Part shown: positions 55,724 to 63,960 of the stretch, piece after piece
Numbering within the stretch: position 1 is the stretch's first letter
How the letters are laid out: each line of letters opens with the position of its first letter
Origin: JACPNO01 sp963825405
GTDB lineage: Bacteria > Acidobacteriota > Terriglobia > Bryobacterales > Bryobacteraceae
DNA: 64,000 nucleotides
Direction of reading: 5' to 3'
NCBI GenBank assembly: GCA_963825405.1
Contig: CAWGTB010000005.1
Coordinates: 620,001 to 684,000 of the forward strand
The notes under the pieces: model-generated
What the model was told of the DNA's origin: nothing
The model's database searches: none
Seen by the model: only the letters and a program-made list of their open reading frames with translations
Translations under genes and position numbers: made by a program

Positions 55724-55726
55724 AGC

Positions 55727-56026
55727 ATGACTGAGCACATCGTTTCCAAGAAAACTTACGCGCTGATCTTCGCCACGCTGCTGGTGCTGACCGGCGTAAC
55801 GACCGCCATCGGCTATGTCGATCTCGGCCGCATGAACGTGGTGGTGGCGCTGGCCATCGCCGCGTTCAAAGGCGTGCTGGTGGTGCTCTTCTTCATGCAC
55901 CTGGCCTACAGCCGCCGCCTGACGCAAATGACCATCGTGGCCGCGCTACTCTGGCTGTCGCTGCTGATCGCGCTGACACTGGCGGACGTCTGGAGCCGCG
56001 GCTGGATCGTCGGCACCGGCAAGTAG
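55727..56026 (+). CDS. coxD: Cytochrome c oxidase subunit IV family protein
   Basis: 99 residues, three helices: YALIFATLLVLTGVTTAIGY, VVVALAIAAFKGVLVVLFFM and IVAALLWLSLLIALTLADVW. It has the small COX IV (CoxD) pattern with FMHLAYSRRL after helix two. It is last in the respiratory operon, 3 bases after coxC. There is no visible rho-independent terminator before tRNA-Arg. Confidence 0.9.
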   Translation: MTEHIVSKKTYALIFATLLVLTGVTTAIGYVDLGRMNVVVALAIAAFKGVLVVLFFMHLAYSRRLTQMTIVAALLWLSLLIALTLADVWSRGWIVGTGK

Positions 56027-56066
56027 TCCGCAACGCAATTGCTACAATCAAATTCGTAGGCGGCAA

Positions 56067-56143
56067 GGGCGCGTAGCTCAGGTGGATAGAGCACCTGCCT
56101 TCTAAGCAGGTGGTCGCTGGTTCGAGTCCAGCCGCGCCTACCA
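56067..56143 (+). tRNA. tRNA-Arg (TCT), integration target
   Basis: GGGCGCG pairs with CGCGCCT (one G-T at the end), the D arm is AGCTCAGGTGGATAGAGC, the anticodon stem-loop CCTGC-CTTCTAA-GCAGG gives anticodon TCT, the T arm is GCTGGTTCGAGTCCAGC, and ACCA is encoded. A recombinase gene pointing toward it starts the foreign region just downstream, so its 3' end is probably the attachment core. Confidence 0.96.
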
Positions 56144-56187
56144 ATCTTTTCAATCACATATGAGAAGGGCTAGGGCAGACTGGCCCG

Positions 56188-56208
56188 TTGTGACGTGGAT
56201 TGTGACGT
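56188..56208 (+). repeat. Tandem TTGTGACGT repeats near the tRNA 3' end
   Basis: TTGTGACGT at 56188-56196 and again at 56200-56208, 12 bases apart, between the tRNA 3' end and the recombinase stop. Direct repeats in this position are often arm-type binding sites for the integrase or excisionase. No further copy was seen elsewhere in the window by eye. Confidence 0.4.
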
Positions 56209-56223
56209 AACCCCTAAATCGAT

Positions 56224-57425
56224 CTAGTGGACCGCGCCGGTTTCCGGTAGAGACGTTGCTTGCGGAATCGCCATCAACCCGCCTTCCAGCTTGTCCAGCG
56301 CTGTGCGCTTCGCTGCCATGCGGACGTGGCTGTAATGTTCCAGCATCCGCCGGGACATGTGACCCGCAAGCGCCATCAGTGTTGCATCTGACGCTCCTGC
56401 TTCCGCCATCTCGGTGATCGCCTGGTGCCGCAGGTCATGGAAGCGGAAGCCCACGGAATGGAGCCGCCGCCCGCCTCCATGCGGCGATGGCAGCCCGAAG
56501 CCCCGGCGCTCGCTTTCAGCGCTTCCTGGGCCGCCGCCTTCCGGCCCACTTCCGTGCGGTTTCCCGCGAGCAGTTTGCGCCATGCGGTCCGCCAGCTCTT
56601 CTGCGGACGCGTCGGATCGACCATTACGTTCTCGCACGTCGGAAATACGAAGTGCTCAGACTCGCTGCTGCCTTGCGCCCGCGCACGTTCCAGGAGCCGA
56701 GCAGCGCCGCCATTGCATCCCCATTGAGCGGAATCGTCCGATGTCCCGCAGCGGTCTTGCTTCGCCGGATTGTCGCGACGCGGCCGAACAGGTCCACGTC
56801 CTGCCAGCGGAGATTCTTCGATTCGACGCCCCGACAGGTGGTGGAGACGGCCAGCACCGCCGCACAGTGGGCCGCGGTCCATTCAGGCTTGCTTGCGGCG
56901 ACTTCAAACAGCTTGCGCTTCAGGTCTGCCGTGAGAACCTTGCCAACCGCGCCCTGACGCGTTCTGGAAGTGCCTTAACGTCCTCCGAAATGGCATTCCA
57001 GACCTTCGCCCGCTTCAGCATTCGCCGTAGGACGCCGGTTTCCATGTTCACCGTTCGGCCCGATATGCCAGCCGCCAGCCGCGCCGTCTGGTAGCCGCGA
57101 CGTCCTCAGCCTTGAACCGGAGTAGCGGCTTCTCGCCGAAGTGTTTGCATAGCGGCTTCAGCCGTTCTTTCTCAAATTGCATGGTCCGCTCTGAGACGTG
57201 CGGCTTGCGCTCTTCCAGGTATACCGTCGCTGCTTCGCTGAACGGCTTTCGCGCAAATTCCCGGCCCGTCTTGGATGCGCCCTTGCCCTGCTTGAATTCG
57301 CCGCGATGCGATCCTTCTCCAGTTCCTTCGCTTGTCGCTTGTCGGTGAGTGTCCAGCGCCTCACGATAACGAACGCCTTGAATCGTCACGTCCAGGTGCC
57401 AGTGTCCTTTTCGCTTGTAAATCAT
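56224..57425 (-). CDS. Tyrosine recombinase (integrase; frameshifted)
   Basis: About 395 residues. It starts MIYKRKGHWHLDVTIQGVRY (N-terminal arm-binding type), followed by KHFGEKPLLRFKAEDV (core-binding). The catalytic end has RFHDLRHQAITEMAEAGASD and GHMSRRMLEHYSHVR, giving the late R-H-x-x-H...H-x-x-R...Y pattern. The first arginine lies in the central segment near 56830. Frame changes fall near 57345, 57060, 56950 and 56480. It points toward tRNA-Arg and probably integrated the element there. ATG 57425 overlaps the small gene upstream (ATGA). Confidence 0.88.
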
Positions 57426-57593
57426 TTCGCTCCTTTCTTCTGCTTCTTCCCGCTGCCCTTCGGACGCCCGCCCTTCTTGCCGTTCTCGCGGGCGATCTCC
57501 TGTAGTCGCTTCAAGCCCGAATCGCTCCAGCCGGGCTTTGTAGCTGCGCTTGCCGAGCCAGCTTGTGAATTGGTGGATGTCGGATTGCTTCAC
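57422..57593 (-). CDS. Small basic AT-hook-like protein coupled to the integrase (frameshifted)
   Basis: About 57 residues. GTG 57593 begins KQSDIHQFTSWLGKRSYKAR and LERFGL. After a one-base shift near 57505 the sequence continues RLQEIARENGKKGGRPKGSG and ends KKQKKGAK at a TGA that overlaps the integrase ATG. GGRPKGSGKK is an AT-hook-like, strongly basic tail. I infer a DNA-bending or regulatory partner of the recombinase. The shift could also mean that the gene is decayed. Confidence 0.55.
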
Positions 57594-57851
57594 AGTATAT
57601 ATCCTAATCAGTTTTGGTTTAATGTGCAATAAGCCGATAGGAACCATGTCACGCCCGCGCGGCTGGATTCATCGAATTGGGCTGGGCTATGCATGGCGAT
57701 TGATTCCGAGAGGCAGCCAATCTCGAACACCGGCTAAAGGGTGGCAGAGCTGGTCATATCTACCGGATGGCGACTAACCATCAACCTGGAACCTACGAAG
57801 GCATCACCAGCTCCTCGCTGCTGATGGCAACTATAATGGCGTTCGTCGTCC
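57594..57851 (+). other. Intergenic region between integrase operon and element cargo
   Basis: About 258 bases between two divergent units. It holds a TATAAT hexamer at 57832-57837, 14 bases before the ATG of the zinc-ribbon gene, and no gene I can support. A short frame (MSRPRGWIHRIGLGYAWRLI) is present but has no supporting feature. Confidence 0.4.
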
Positions 57852-58686
57852 ATGAAAACGAATCCGTACGCAGACCCCACAACCGAGAAGCAACTTGCAT
57901 ACGACGCGGCAGCAGCGATGCTGGCAAGGCAGGATAGCGAGTCCCTCCGATACGCGGCTCTGGAACTTCGCCGGTGCATCGAGGCGATCGTATACGAAAA
58001 ACTGAAGGTGTACGATATTCTGCTGCCGGAGGGCTCAGTCCACCAGTGGCAACCACCGCAGGCCTTCGACGCACTCATAGCGATTGAGCCCGGCGCCGAA
58101 GAGACGTATACCTATGCCGTCGCGCCCCAGAAGGAGTTTGGGGAGGTCGCCGGAGGGCCATATCGCACGGTTGGCGTTGATAGCGCCCCAGGGGCAGGTG
58201 GATTAAGAAGACCTGGAACAAACTCGGGGCATACTTACATGCGGAATGGCCATTTTCGCGCGATGATAGGCCGCGGGCATCGGCCCAGCCGTTTTTGGCG
58301 AAGACGCTGGCAGACATTGCGCCAATGGTGAACAATTCGTTTACTGCGATGATGTCCATGAACATTGAATTCGCGTGCGCTGGATGCGGCGAGAAGGTAA
58401 ACGTAATGGAGAAAGCCGTCAGGGGAGGAGCCGTACAGCACTTTGCCTGACCTGCGGGATGCCTTACAGGGCCGAAAAATCAGATGGGCACTTCACGTTT
58501 TTCCCAGATCGTCCGCCGTTCACATGCGATTGTGGCGCGTCTACTTATGTCTCGCCTCATCAAGTCAAAATCGGATATAAGTTTTCGTGCCGGAGTTGCA
58601 ACCAGCTGTTCCAGATCGAAGGAGTCGAGTGGAAATTCGCCGCCGTGGTTCACAATCCCGCATCACCGGAATCCGAGGGGGAGTGA
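57852..58686 (+). CDS. Zinc-ribbon protein of unknown function (frameshifted)
   Basis: About 278 residues when joined across shifts near 58185 and 58430. The N-terminal 160 residues are helical (KQLAYDAAAAMLARQDSESL, RYAALELRRCIEAIVYEKLK). The middle is WNKLGAYLHAEWPFSRDDRP, then NNSFTAMMSMNIEFACAGCG. The C-terminal third has four cysteine pairs: CAGC, CLTC, CDC and CRSC (KIGYKFSCRSCNQLFQIEGV), which should form two zinc ribbons. It is not recognised. It lies 15 bases before the DUF4238 gene on the same strand, as the first cargo gene of the element. Confidence 0.65.
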
Positions 58687-58701
58687 AGCGGGCATTCCAC
58701 C

Positions 58702-59642
58702 ATGACTGAGACCAATGACCCGCCAACCAGAGAAGGAGCCGAGCCGAGAAGGCATCATTTTGTGCCGAAATGCTGGCTCGCGGGCTTTACCGAGAATGGC
58801 ACAAATGACGGAAGGCTGTGGGTTACAGACGTGTCGCGGCAAAAACAATGGGCCACTACGCTGAGAATGCGGGGCGCATACGAGATTTCTACAGATTGTC
58901 CGAGCCGACACCTGATCCTGTGGTGGTAGAGAAGTTCTTCGCGGAACTGGAATCCCAGGTAGCACCGATTCTCAAGAGCATCGATAGGGAACGGAGGCCG
59001 CCAAACGATGACGAACTCGATGCACTGCTGCATTTTATGGCATATCAATGGGTACGGGTTCCACGATTTCGGCCCTTCGCACTTGAGATTCTGGACCGCA
59101 TTGCGCGACAGAAGCTTGCTGAGGAACTGCAAACTCGCGACACGTGGCTATCCGCGCTAAAGAAGGCGGGAATCGACCCAGATGTTCCCGGAGCTGACTA
59201 CCAAGGCATGAAGAGATTTTTCGAATCCGGTGAGTTCAACATATCCGCGGAGACTGACTGGTACGTGCAAAGGGCTTTCAGGGATGCAGACGGCATTGTG
59301 GCTTTGCTCCGGGAGCGGTACTGGGGGACATCGTTTACCACGAACGGAAGGCTCATCGCCTCCGACAATCCCGTCGTGCTGGACGGGCCAAAAGGCCAGA
59401 TGATCGGCTTCAAGAATGCGGAGATCGTACTGTATCCAGTGAGCCGTCACGTTTTCCTGACTGGCACATTAGAGCGCATTGGGCGGCCGGCGCTCAATCT
59501 CACGTACTTTGCGAGCTTGAACACAATGATGCTCCTCGGCGCGGATGCACAAGTCTATTCCCACATGCCGGATTTCAGTTGGCTTGATGAGAAACGGAAG
59601 CATCAGAGCGACTGGCGTTTGTTTTCGAAAGAAAGGTTCTGA
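58702..59642 (+). CDS. DUF4238 protein (frameshifted)
   Basis: About 312 residues. The family start RRHHFVPKCWLAGFTENG and RLWVTDVSRQKQW is joined by a one-base shift near 58862 to ENAGRIRDFYRLSEPTPD. LLHFMAYQWVRVPRFRPFAL, TSFTTNGRLIASDNPVVLD and NAEIVLYPVSRHVFLTG follow; HHFVP and SDNPVV are conserved in the family. I know of no established biochemical function. It is often seen in accessory regions. It lies in an apparent two-gene unit with the zinc-ribbon protein. Confidence 0.8.
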
Positions 59643-59967
59643 GCGGGCCGCCAGTCGGTTCTTCGGGCCCGCGTCAGCTCGCGTGACTGTACCAACGCCC
59701 GACGCGCCAACGTGCTCTGGCGTAGGCTCCCCAAGTCCCGATCTGGGAACAGCGTGACTCGTTGGTGGCGTCAACTCGCCGTCAACGCCCGAGTTGTACA
59801 CAGTGCCGTATCGGGCCTGGCTGTCACCCGGTCGGGTGGTCGCAGCCATCGTCATCGTTTTCTTCAACCGAGCACCCGCGCCAGGTCGGCTCCTGTGCTG
59901 AGTCTCGGCTCCAACCGAGAATCCTCAGCAGCTAGTGGCCCAGCGCGGTTCGTTCCATCCCCCGCCA
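59643..59967 (+). other. 325-base region without a supportable gene
   Basis: Between the convergent DUF4238 and XRE genes. It has stop codons in all sensible frames and unremarkable composition. A partial hairpin, TGAGTCTCGG and CCGAGAATCCTCA around CTCCAA near 59897-59930, could act as a bidirectional terminator but lacks a T tract. I see nothing else in it. Confidence 0.4.
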
Positions 59968-60219
59968 CTATCGGAGTCTTTGGATCGCCCTCTCAACCGT
60001 AGTAACGAACTCTTTCAACGGTAGCCCAAATGCCACACAGAACGCTCGCAGTTCAACCACGTCGATGCGCCGCTCGCCTCGCTCGCATTTGCTGATGAAG
60101 GATTGCGTCTCTTTCACTCTCTTGGCCAGTTGCGCCTGCGTCAGACCAGCGCGGCGACGGGCCTGCCGCAGGGTCTTTAGGAATGCAGCGTACTGACGAG
60201 AGTGAATCGACTTTTCCAT
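59968..60219 (-). CDS. XRE-family transcriptional regulator
   Basis: 83 residues from ATG 60219. A single Cro/C1 helix-turn-helix: RQARRRAGLTQAQLAKRVKE, TQSFISKCERGERRIDVVEL and RAFCVAFGLPLKEFV. There is no effector domain. The upstream inverted repeat at 60263-60283 lies where its own promoter would be, so it is probably an autorepressor of the element, comparable to small phage or satellite repressors. Confidence 0.88.
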   Translation of the reverse strand: MEKSIHSRQYAAFLKTLRQARRRAGLTQAQLAKRVKETQSFISKCERGERRIDVVELRAFCVAFGLPLKEFVTTVERAIQRLR

Positions 60220-60262
60220 TGCGCTCGATGGCGGCAATGGATTACGCTATAGGCTATTTTCG

Positions 60263-60283
60263 GATAGTCCAAAATCGACTATC
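60263..60283 (-). promoter_or_regulatory. Inverted repeat GATAGTC-N7-GACTATC
   Basis: Perfect seven-base arms (60263-60269 and 60277-60283) around CAAAATC, 44 bases upstream of the XRE start. A TTTTGG/TATAGC pair with a 17-base spacer reads on the minus strand here, with the -35 inside the repeat. A related half-site CTATAG lies at 60246-60252. This is a typical operator for autoregulation. Confidence 0.55.
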
Positions 60284-60399
60284 ACGAAGCCGCGGCACGC
60301 AATGCTTTTCAGAACAATGCCCAGTTTAGGGACAACGATGATCGCGGTTGGTGCAGCGATGTTGCTTGAGGCCAAGGCAGCACGGGAGAGGTGCGGGCC

Positions 60400-61204
60400 A
60401 TGTGCGCCGGAGGCGTTGTGATAAGGAAAAATTTAATTCGAGGAATACTGGTTATGAGTATCCTCGCAATTCTCCCTCGCACTTGGGCCGCAGATTCCTG
60501 TGAAGTGTTTCGTGAAAAGTATGAAAAGCTACAGGTTGGCGATCCCGCTCAACAAAGGCTCGCCGAGATTTTTGCTACCCCTGCAAGAGCTGAACATTCC
60601 GGGGACAACACTGTTCTTATCTTTGAGTTTTTTGGCTGCACGTTGATCTTTTCCGAAGGTCCCGACGGCAGGCTCGCCTCGAAGGAAGCGAGGCCGCCGC
60701 TGAATACTCTTGGCAGGCCGCCCGCCAGAATTGGAGAATCAGGTCCCAGTCGAGTGCCAGAGAAAAACCAAAACGCACAGAAGGTGACCGTGCACACTTG
60801 GTCGCATCGTGTATTCGAACACGACTACGCCGTCACGACCCCGCTACAAACGAAAACTGAGTGCCAAGTCCTTCCAGACCCTCCTGGCATACCGACGTAT
60901 ACAGCCCCCCGCGTCACCTGCAACTCCACTACCTATGGGGGAGGTTCGCAAACCAAAGCCATCTTTGACTTTATTGAAATCGTCACCGCCAAGGACGAAA
61001 GCGGTGAAGTGATGCAGTACACTCTGGCGAGGACGGCGCGCTGGATGTGGAGTTCGGATGGGATGGCCCGAAGATGGTCTCGACTTCCCAGCGCAGATCA
61101 AGGGGACTCACATGTACATCAGCGCTCATTATCGAGGCGACAAACCTGGCAAGGACTTCAAGATCAAGTACGACATCATTGACATTCGGCCTGCCAAGCC
61201 ATGA
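60400..61204 (+). CDS. Secreted protein of unknown function in the element (frameshifted)
   Basis: About 267 residues. An N-terminal helix (RGILVMSILAILPRTWA) looks like a signal peptide, followed by CEVFREKYEKLQVGDPAQQR. The rest is beta-rich (TVLIFEFFGCTLIFSEGPDG, AIFDFIEIVTAKDESGEVMQ). A shift near 61065 leads to the end HMYISAHYRGDKPGKDFKIK, with TGA at 61202. GTG 60417 with GGAGG just upstream is an alternative start. Not recognised. An exported cargo protein is unusual beside replication genes. Confidence 0.6.
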
Positions 61205-61319
61205 AAGAGGCCAGACTGAAAAGGAATCAACCCCATCAGATTCCCGGACGGATGGCCGCTTGGATCAAGCCCCTGGGGCAGCGGAGCGGCATCGATTAGC
61301 ACGCTGGGTGCGCTTACAA

Positions 61320-61730
61320 TCAATCTTGTTCTGGCTCTTCTTCACCCTCGCTAGTAACGGTTACGCTAAGTGGGCCAGGCACAACAGTCTGGGTCACCGG
61401 GTCCCAGCGATCTCCCAGTTTGGGAAGGGTGATGAGGTTCACGATCGGTATCGGGTGCGGCTGAGAGTTCAGCTCGCCGGTAAGTTCGCCTTTCAGCTCC
61501 AGGTAGCCTCGGCCTTCCTGCTTGACATTCTCGTTTATCTGCAACAACAGTCGGATGCTCCGGAGAGCCTGCCCGAGGAGCAAAACGTAGCCTTGGCGGT
61601 CATCGATCAGCTTGGCCGCGTTCATGCCCTCATTGGCTGCACCGAGGAGGAACATCTCCCACAGCTCGCCGGCCACTTCCGCGTTGCGTAACCAGACGCA
61701 CCAGCGTGGACCACGCAGCAGGGTCCTCAT
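61320..61730 (-). CDS. Hypothetical phage-like protein
   Basis: 136 residues. Mostly helical front (WLRNAEVAGELWEMFLLGAA, DDRQGYVLLLGQALRSIRLL) with an acidic tail ending SEGEEEPEQD. Its ATG at 61730 overlaps the stop of the upstream HGG-motif gene (ATGA), so the two are coupled. Not recognised. The frame is intact. Confidence 0.6.
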   Translation of the reverse strand: MRTLLRGPRWCVWLRNAEVAGELWEMFLLGAANEGMNAAKLIDDRQGYVLLLGQALRSIRLLLQINENVKQEGRGYLELKGELTGELNSQPHPIPIVNLITLPKLGDRWDPVTQTVVPGPLSVTVTSEGEEEPEQD

Positions 61731-62055
61731 GAGCTGGTTATTACTCCTGAGCGCGCGCACAGATCCCGAATCGGCTGCTGCTCCGCCTTCCGCTCCGCCG
61801 AAGCTTGCCGTCCTTCCAGTTCGAGTGACGAGCGCGCTCCCGGCCTTCCGGCGTCTTTGGGCCGGTGGAGGCCCCGCCGTGCATCCGACAGCGGGTGTAC
61901 TCGCCCCGGCGATTTCGCATCGCTGGTGCCTTGCAGCGGCGTCCCGCGCGCGCGTTCTGGCGCCGCACCGGGGGGAACTTCTCGGGTTGCCAGGGGGATT
62001 GCCGTTCCGCAATGCGCCCATCCTGGCTGTTTTCTCTCCCCAGCTCGCGGTGCAT
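61727..62055 (-). CDS. HGG-motif phage-like protein (frameshifted)
   Basis: About 109 residues. The hallmark is a cysteine pair and HGG motif: RRCKAPAMRNRRGEYTRC, then RMHGGASTGPKTPEGRERAR. Proteins with RC..A...N.RCRMHGG.STGP.T.EG occur next to phage and element genes and sometimes near terminase small subunits. A shift near 61805 leads to SAERKAEQQPIRDLCARSGV and the stop overlapping the next gene. Possible nucleic-acid binding through the Cys/His group (inference). Confidence 0.7.
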
Positions 62056-62260
62056 GGGGTTCGTTGGATTTTCTTGACTGAATCATGTGGGCGTGCGGCC
62101 TTATCCCCATACTTGGCAGGGATTTACCTTGCTCAACAAGGTAATCGCATTCCCGTCGCAAATCGCGACATTTCCAGGCCCTGTTTTGAAGACGGCGGAC
62201 AAAGGACAAGGGCGGACGCTGATTTCAGTAACTCTCTCTTACACGCGTGCATATCAGAAG

Positions 62261-63700
62261 TTACTGTAAACGGTGTCCGCTGGTGTCCGCTTGTCCGCCT
62301 TCGGTACCGACCTCAACCGGCACAAGGGCGACTCCAACCCAAACTCGATCTCTGTTCTTTCCCTTCCGATCTTTCTGGAAGCCTCGGCTTTCCATTTGCC
62401 GATCGAACTCTGTTCGGCTTAGCTGGTCCCCGTCCAGATTCTCTAAGGCGAACTCCTCGTAGGCATTCCGCATTGCTTGCAGAGGTGTTTGGGCGTTTCC
62501 ATGCACAATACACCGGGCTTCGAGAAATGGAGTCAGGGAATCCATTTGGCTGCGATACTTCTCAGTCGCAGCCTCGACCACCTTGGGCACGGCCAAGCCT
62601 GCGCGCTGCCACTCCAAGCAGCCCTTCACGGCCCACGCAAGAATAGCCGCGCCTCCTCTGGCCGGATCCTTCAGGATTGCCTTCAGGCTCGGGTCTCGTT
62701 GGTTCTTGGGGATGACCCGCTCGAACGGAATTCGGAGAATCCTCCTCCACATCGCATCATCGTCGGCACGGACCTTGGGCGCGTGATTTGCACATAGCCA
62801 CAGCTTGAAGCCGGGTGAAAACTGGATAGCCTCTTTGTAAAGCATTCTTGCCGTCACAGTGTCTCCGCCTGTCAGCATTTTCACCAGACCCTCGGCCAGC
62901 TGTTTGCCCTCGTCCACCTCGATGGAGATGACCAATCGAGCACCTGCGAGGCATGCAATGTCGTTTCTCGCTCCGCCGACTTGTTGGCGCTTCAGAAAAG
63001 CCTCGAAATCGGCTGTCCTGGCGTAGTCTCCCAGCGTGGACCTGGTTGCCTCCAGAAAGGTACTCTTGCCCGTTGCCCCTGGCCCATGGACAAAGAACAG
63101 CACCTCTTCGCTCGTGACGGCGGTGAGCGAGTAACCAACTGCCTGCTGAAGAAAATTCGAGAGTTCTTCGTTTCCTCCTGTTACCTCTTGCAGGAACGTC
63201 GTCCATTGGGGCAACACAGCATCAGGATCGTACTCTACAGGCGACACTTGGTAATAAGGTTCTTCCTTCCGGTGCGGTTGTAGTTGGCCGCTCCTAAGAT
63301 CAATTGTTCCGTTCAGGCAGTCCAAGAGCCAAGGATTCGAATCGAGCTCCGGCTGCGTTACAGCGATGCCGGACTCGCTCCTAGTGAGCTGAATCATGGC
63401 TTTCAAATGCGGAGCCGATTCTGATTGCTGCGCCCACGATGCCAGCAGCTGACGGTGCTCGCTAACCGCCGCGCGAGCCGCCTCTTCGTAGATCGAGCGA
63501 ACCGTTTCCTTAGCCCTCCGCTCGACTTCGCCGCTGTCATCCTGTTTCCAACGCTTGCCGTCCCATACGTACCAGGCTCTCTGCGGGTGGCAGTACCGAA
63601 GTTCATCTCCGTGCTGCGCCGCTAAGCGTCTTGCGTTCGCAAGATCGGTATTAGGCGACTCGGTCGCAGCTGTGACGATTCTCAGTGGTTTTCGTGGCAT
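62261..63700 (-). CDS. P4/D5-type primase-helicase
   Basis: 479 residues. The D5-N region (NPWLLDCLNGTIDLRSGQLQ, PHRKEEPYYQVSPVEYDPDA) precedes the superfamily 3 helicase with Walker A FVHGPGATGKSTFLEA near residue 210, LVISIEVDEGKQLAEGLVKM (Walker B-like), TGGDTVTARMLYKEAIQFSP and KLWLCANHAPKV. The C-terminus has an AT-hook-free basic segment. Such proteins unwind DNA at the origin of phage P4-like satellites and integrative elements. The N-terminal TOPRIM/AEP primase part is missing or reduced. Confidence 0.92.
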   Translation of the reverse strand: MPRKPLRIVTAATESPNTDLANARRLAAQHGDELRYCHPQRAWYVWDGKRWKQDDSGEVERRAKETVRSIYEEAARAAVSEHRQLLASWAQQSESAPHLKAMIQLTRSESGIAVTQPELDSNPWLLDCLNGTIDLRSGQLQPHRKEEPYYQVSPVEYDPDAVLPQWTTFLQEVTGGNEELSNFLQQAVGYSLTAVTSEEVLFFVHGPGATGKSTFLEATRSTLGDYARTADFEAFLKRQQVGGARNDIACLAGARLVISIEVDEGKQLAEGLVKMLTGGDTVTARMLYKEAIQFSPGFKLWLCANHAPKVRADDDAMWRRILRIPFERVIPKNQRDPSLKAILKDPARGGAAILAWAVKGCLEWQRAGLAVPKVVEAATEKYRSQMDSLTPFLEARCIVHGNAQTPLQAMRNAYEEFALENLDGDQLSRTEFDRQMESRGFQKDRKGKNRDRVWVGVALVPVEVGTEGGQADTSGHRLQ

Positions 63701-63726
63701 CGCAAATGGAATCGACTCCTCTCTGG

Positions 63727-63942
63727 TTACCGAGCCTCACGGGCCGGAACTATCCTCTCCTCGATCCAACGCTCGAAGTCCTCACGGCGTACACGGACGC
63801 TGCGGCCAACTTTCACAAAGGGTATTCGTCGGAAGAAGATCCTCTTGCGCCAAGCCGCCTCACTCTCGCTCGTCACACTTGCCAACACTGGCACGCTTAG
63901 GAACTGTCCCTGGAGATCCTGTTTGGTGATTAGCTTACTCAT
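63727..63942 (-). CDS. AlpA/excisionase-like helix-turn-helix protein
   Basis: 71 residues from ATG 63942 (GAGGAC upstream). SEAAWRKRIFFRRIPFVKVG and RSVRVRREDFERWIEERIVP show the MerR-like winged HTH of excisionase/AlpA proteins (DNA-binding domain, excisionase family). It is the gene before the primase-helicase on the same strand. It may control excision or element gene expression. Confidence 0.82.
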   Translation of the reverse strand: MSKLITKQDLQGQFLSVPVLASVTSESEAAWRKRIFFRRIPFVKVGRSVRVRREDFERWIEERIVPAREAR

Positions 63943-63960
63943 ATTGTCCTCAGTATGCCT

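Noticed and set aside
57601..57777. Small plus-strand open frame between integrase operon and cargo
   Set aside because: No ribosome site, no recognisable features and composition not distinct from intergenic DNA.
59897..59930. Hairpin between DUF4238 and XRE genes as a rho-independent terminator
   Set aside because: The stem is interrupted and there is no T tract on either strand; kept only as a weak possibility in the region note.
61320..62055. The HGG protein and its partner as one frameshifted gene
   Set aside because: The HGG frame ends in a TGA that overlaps an ATG of the second protein (ATGA), the usual sign of two coupled genes.
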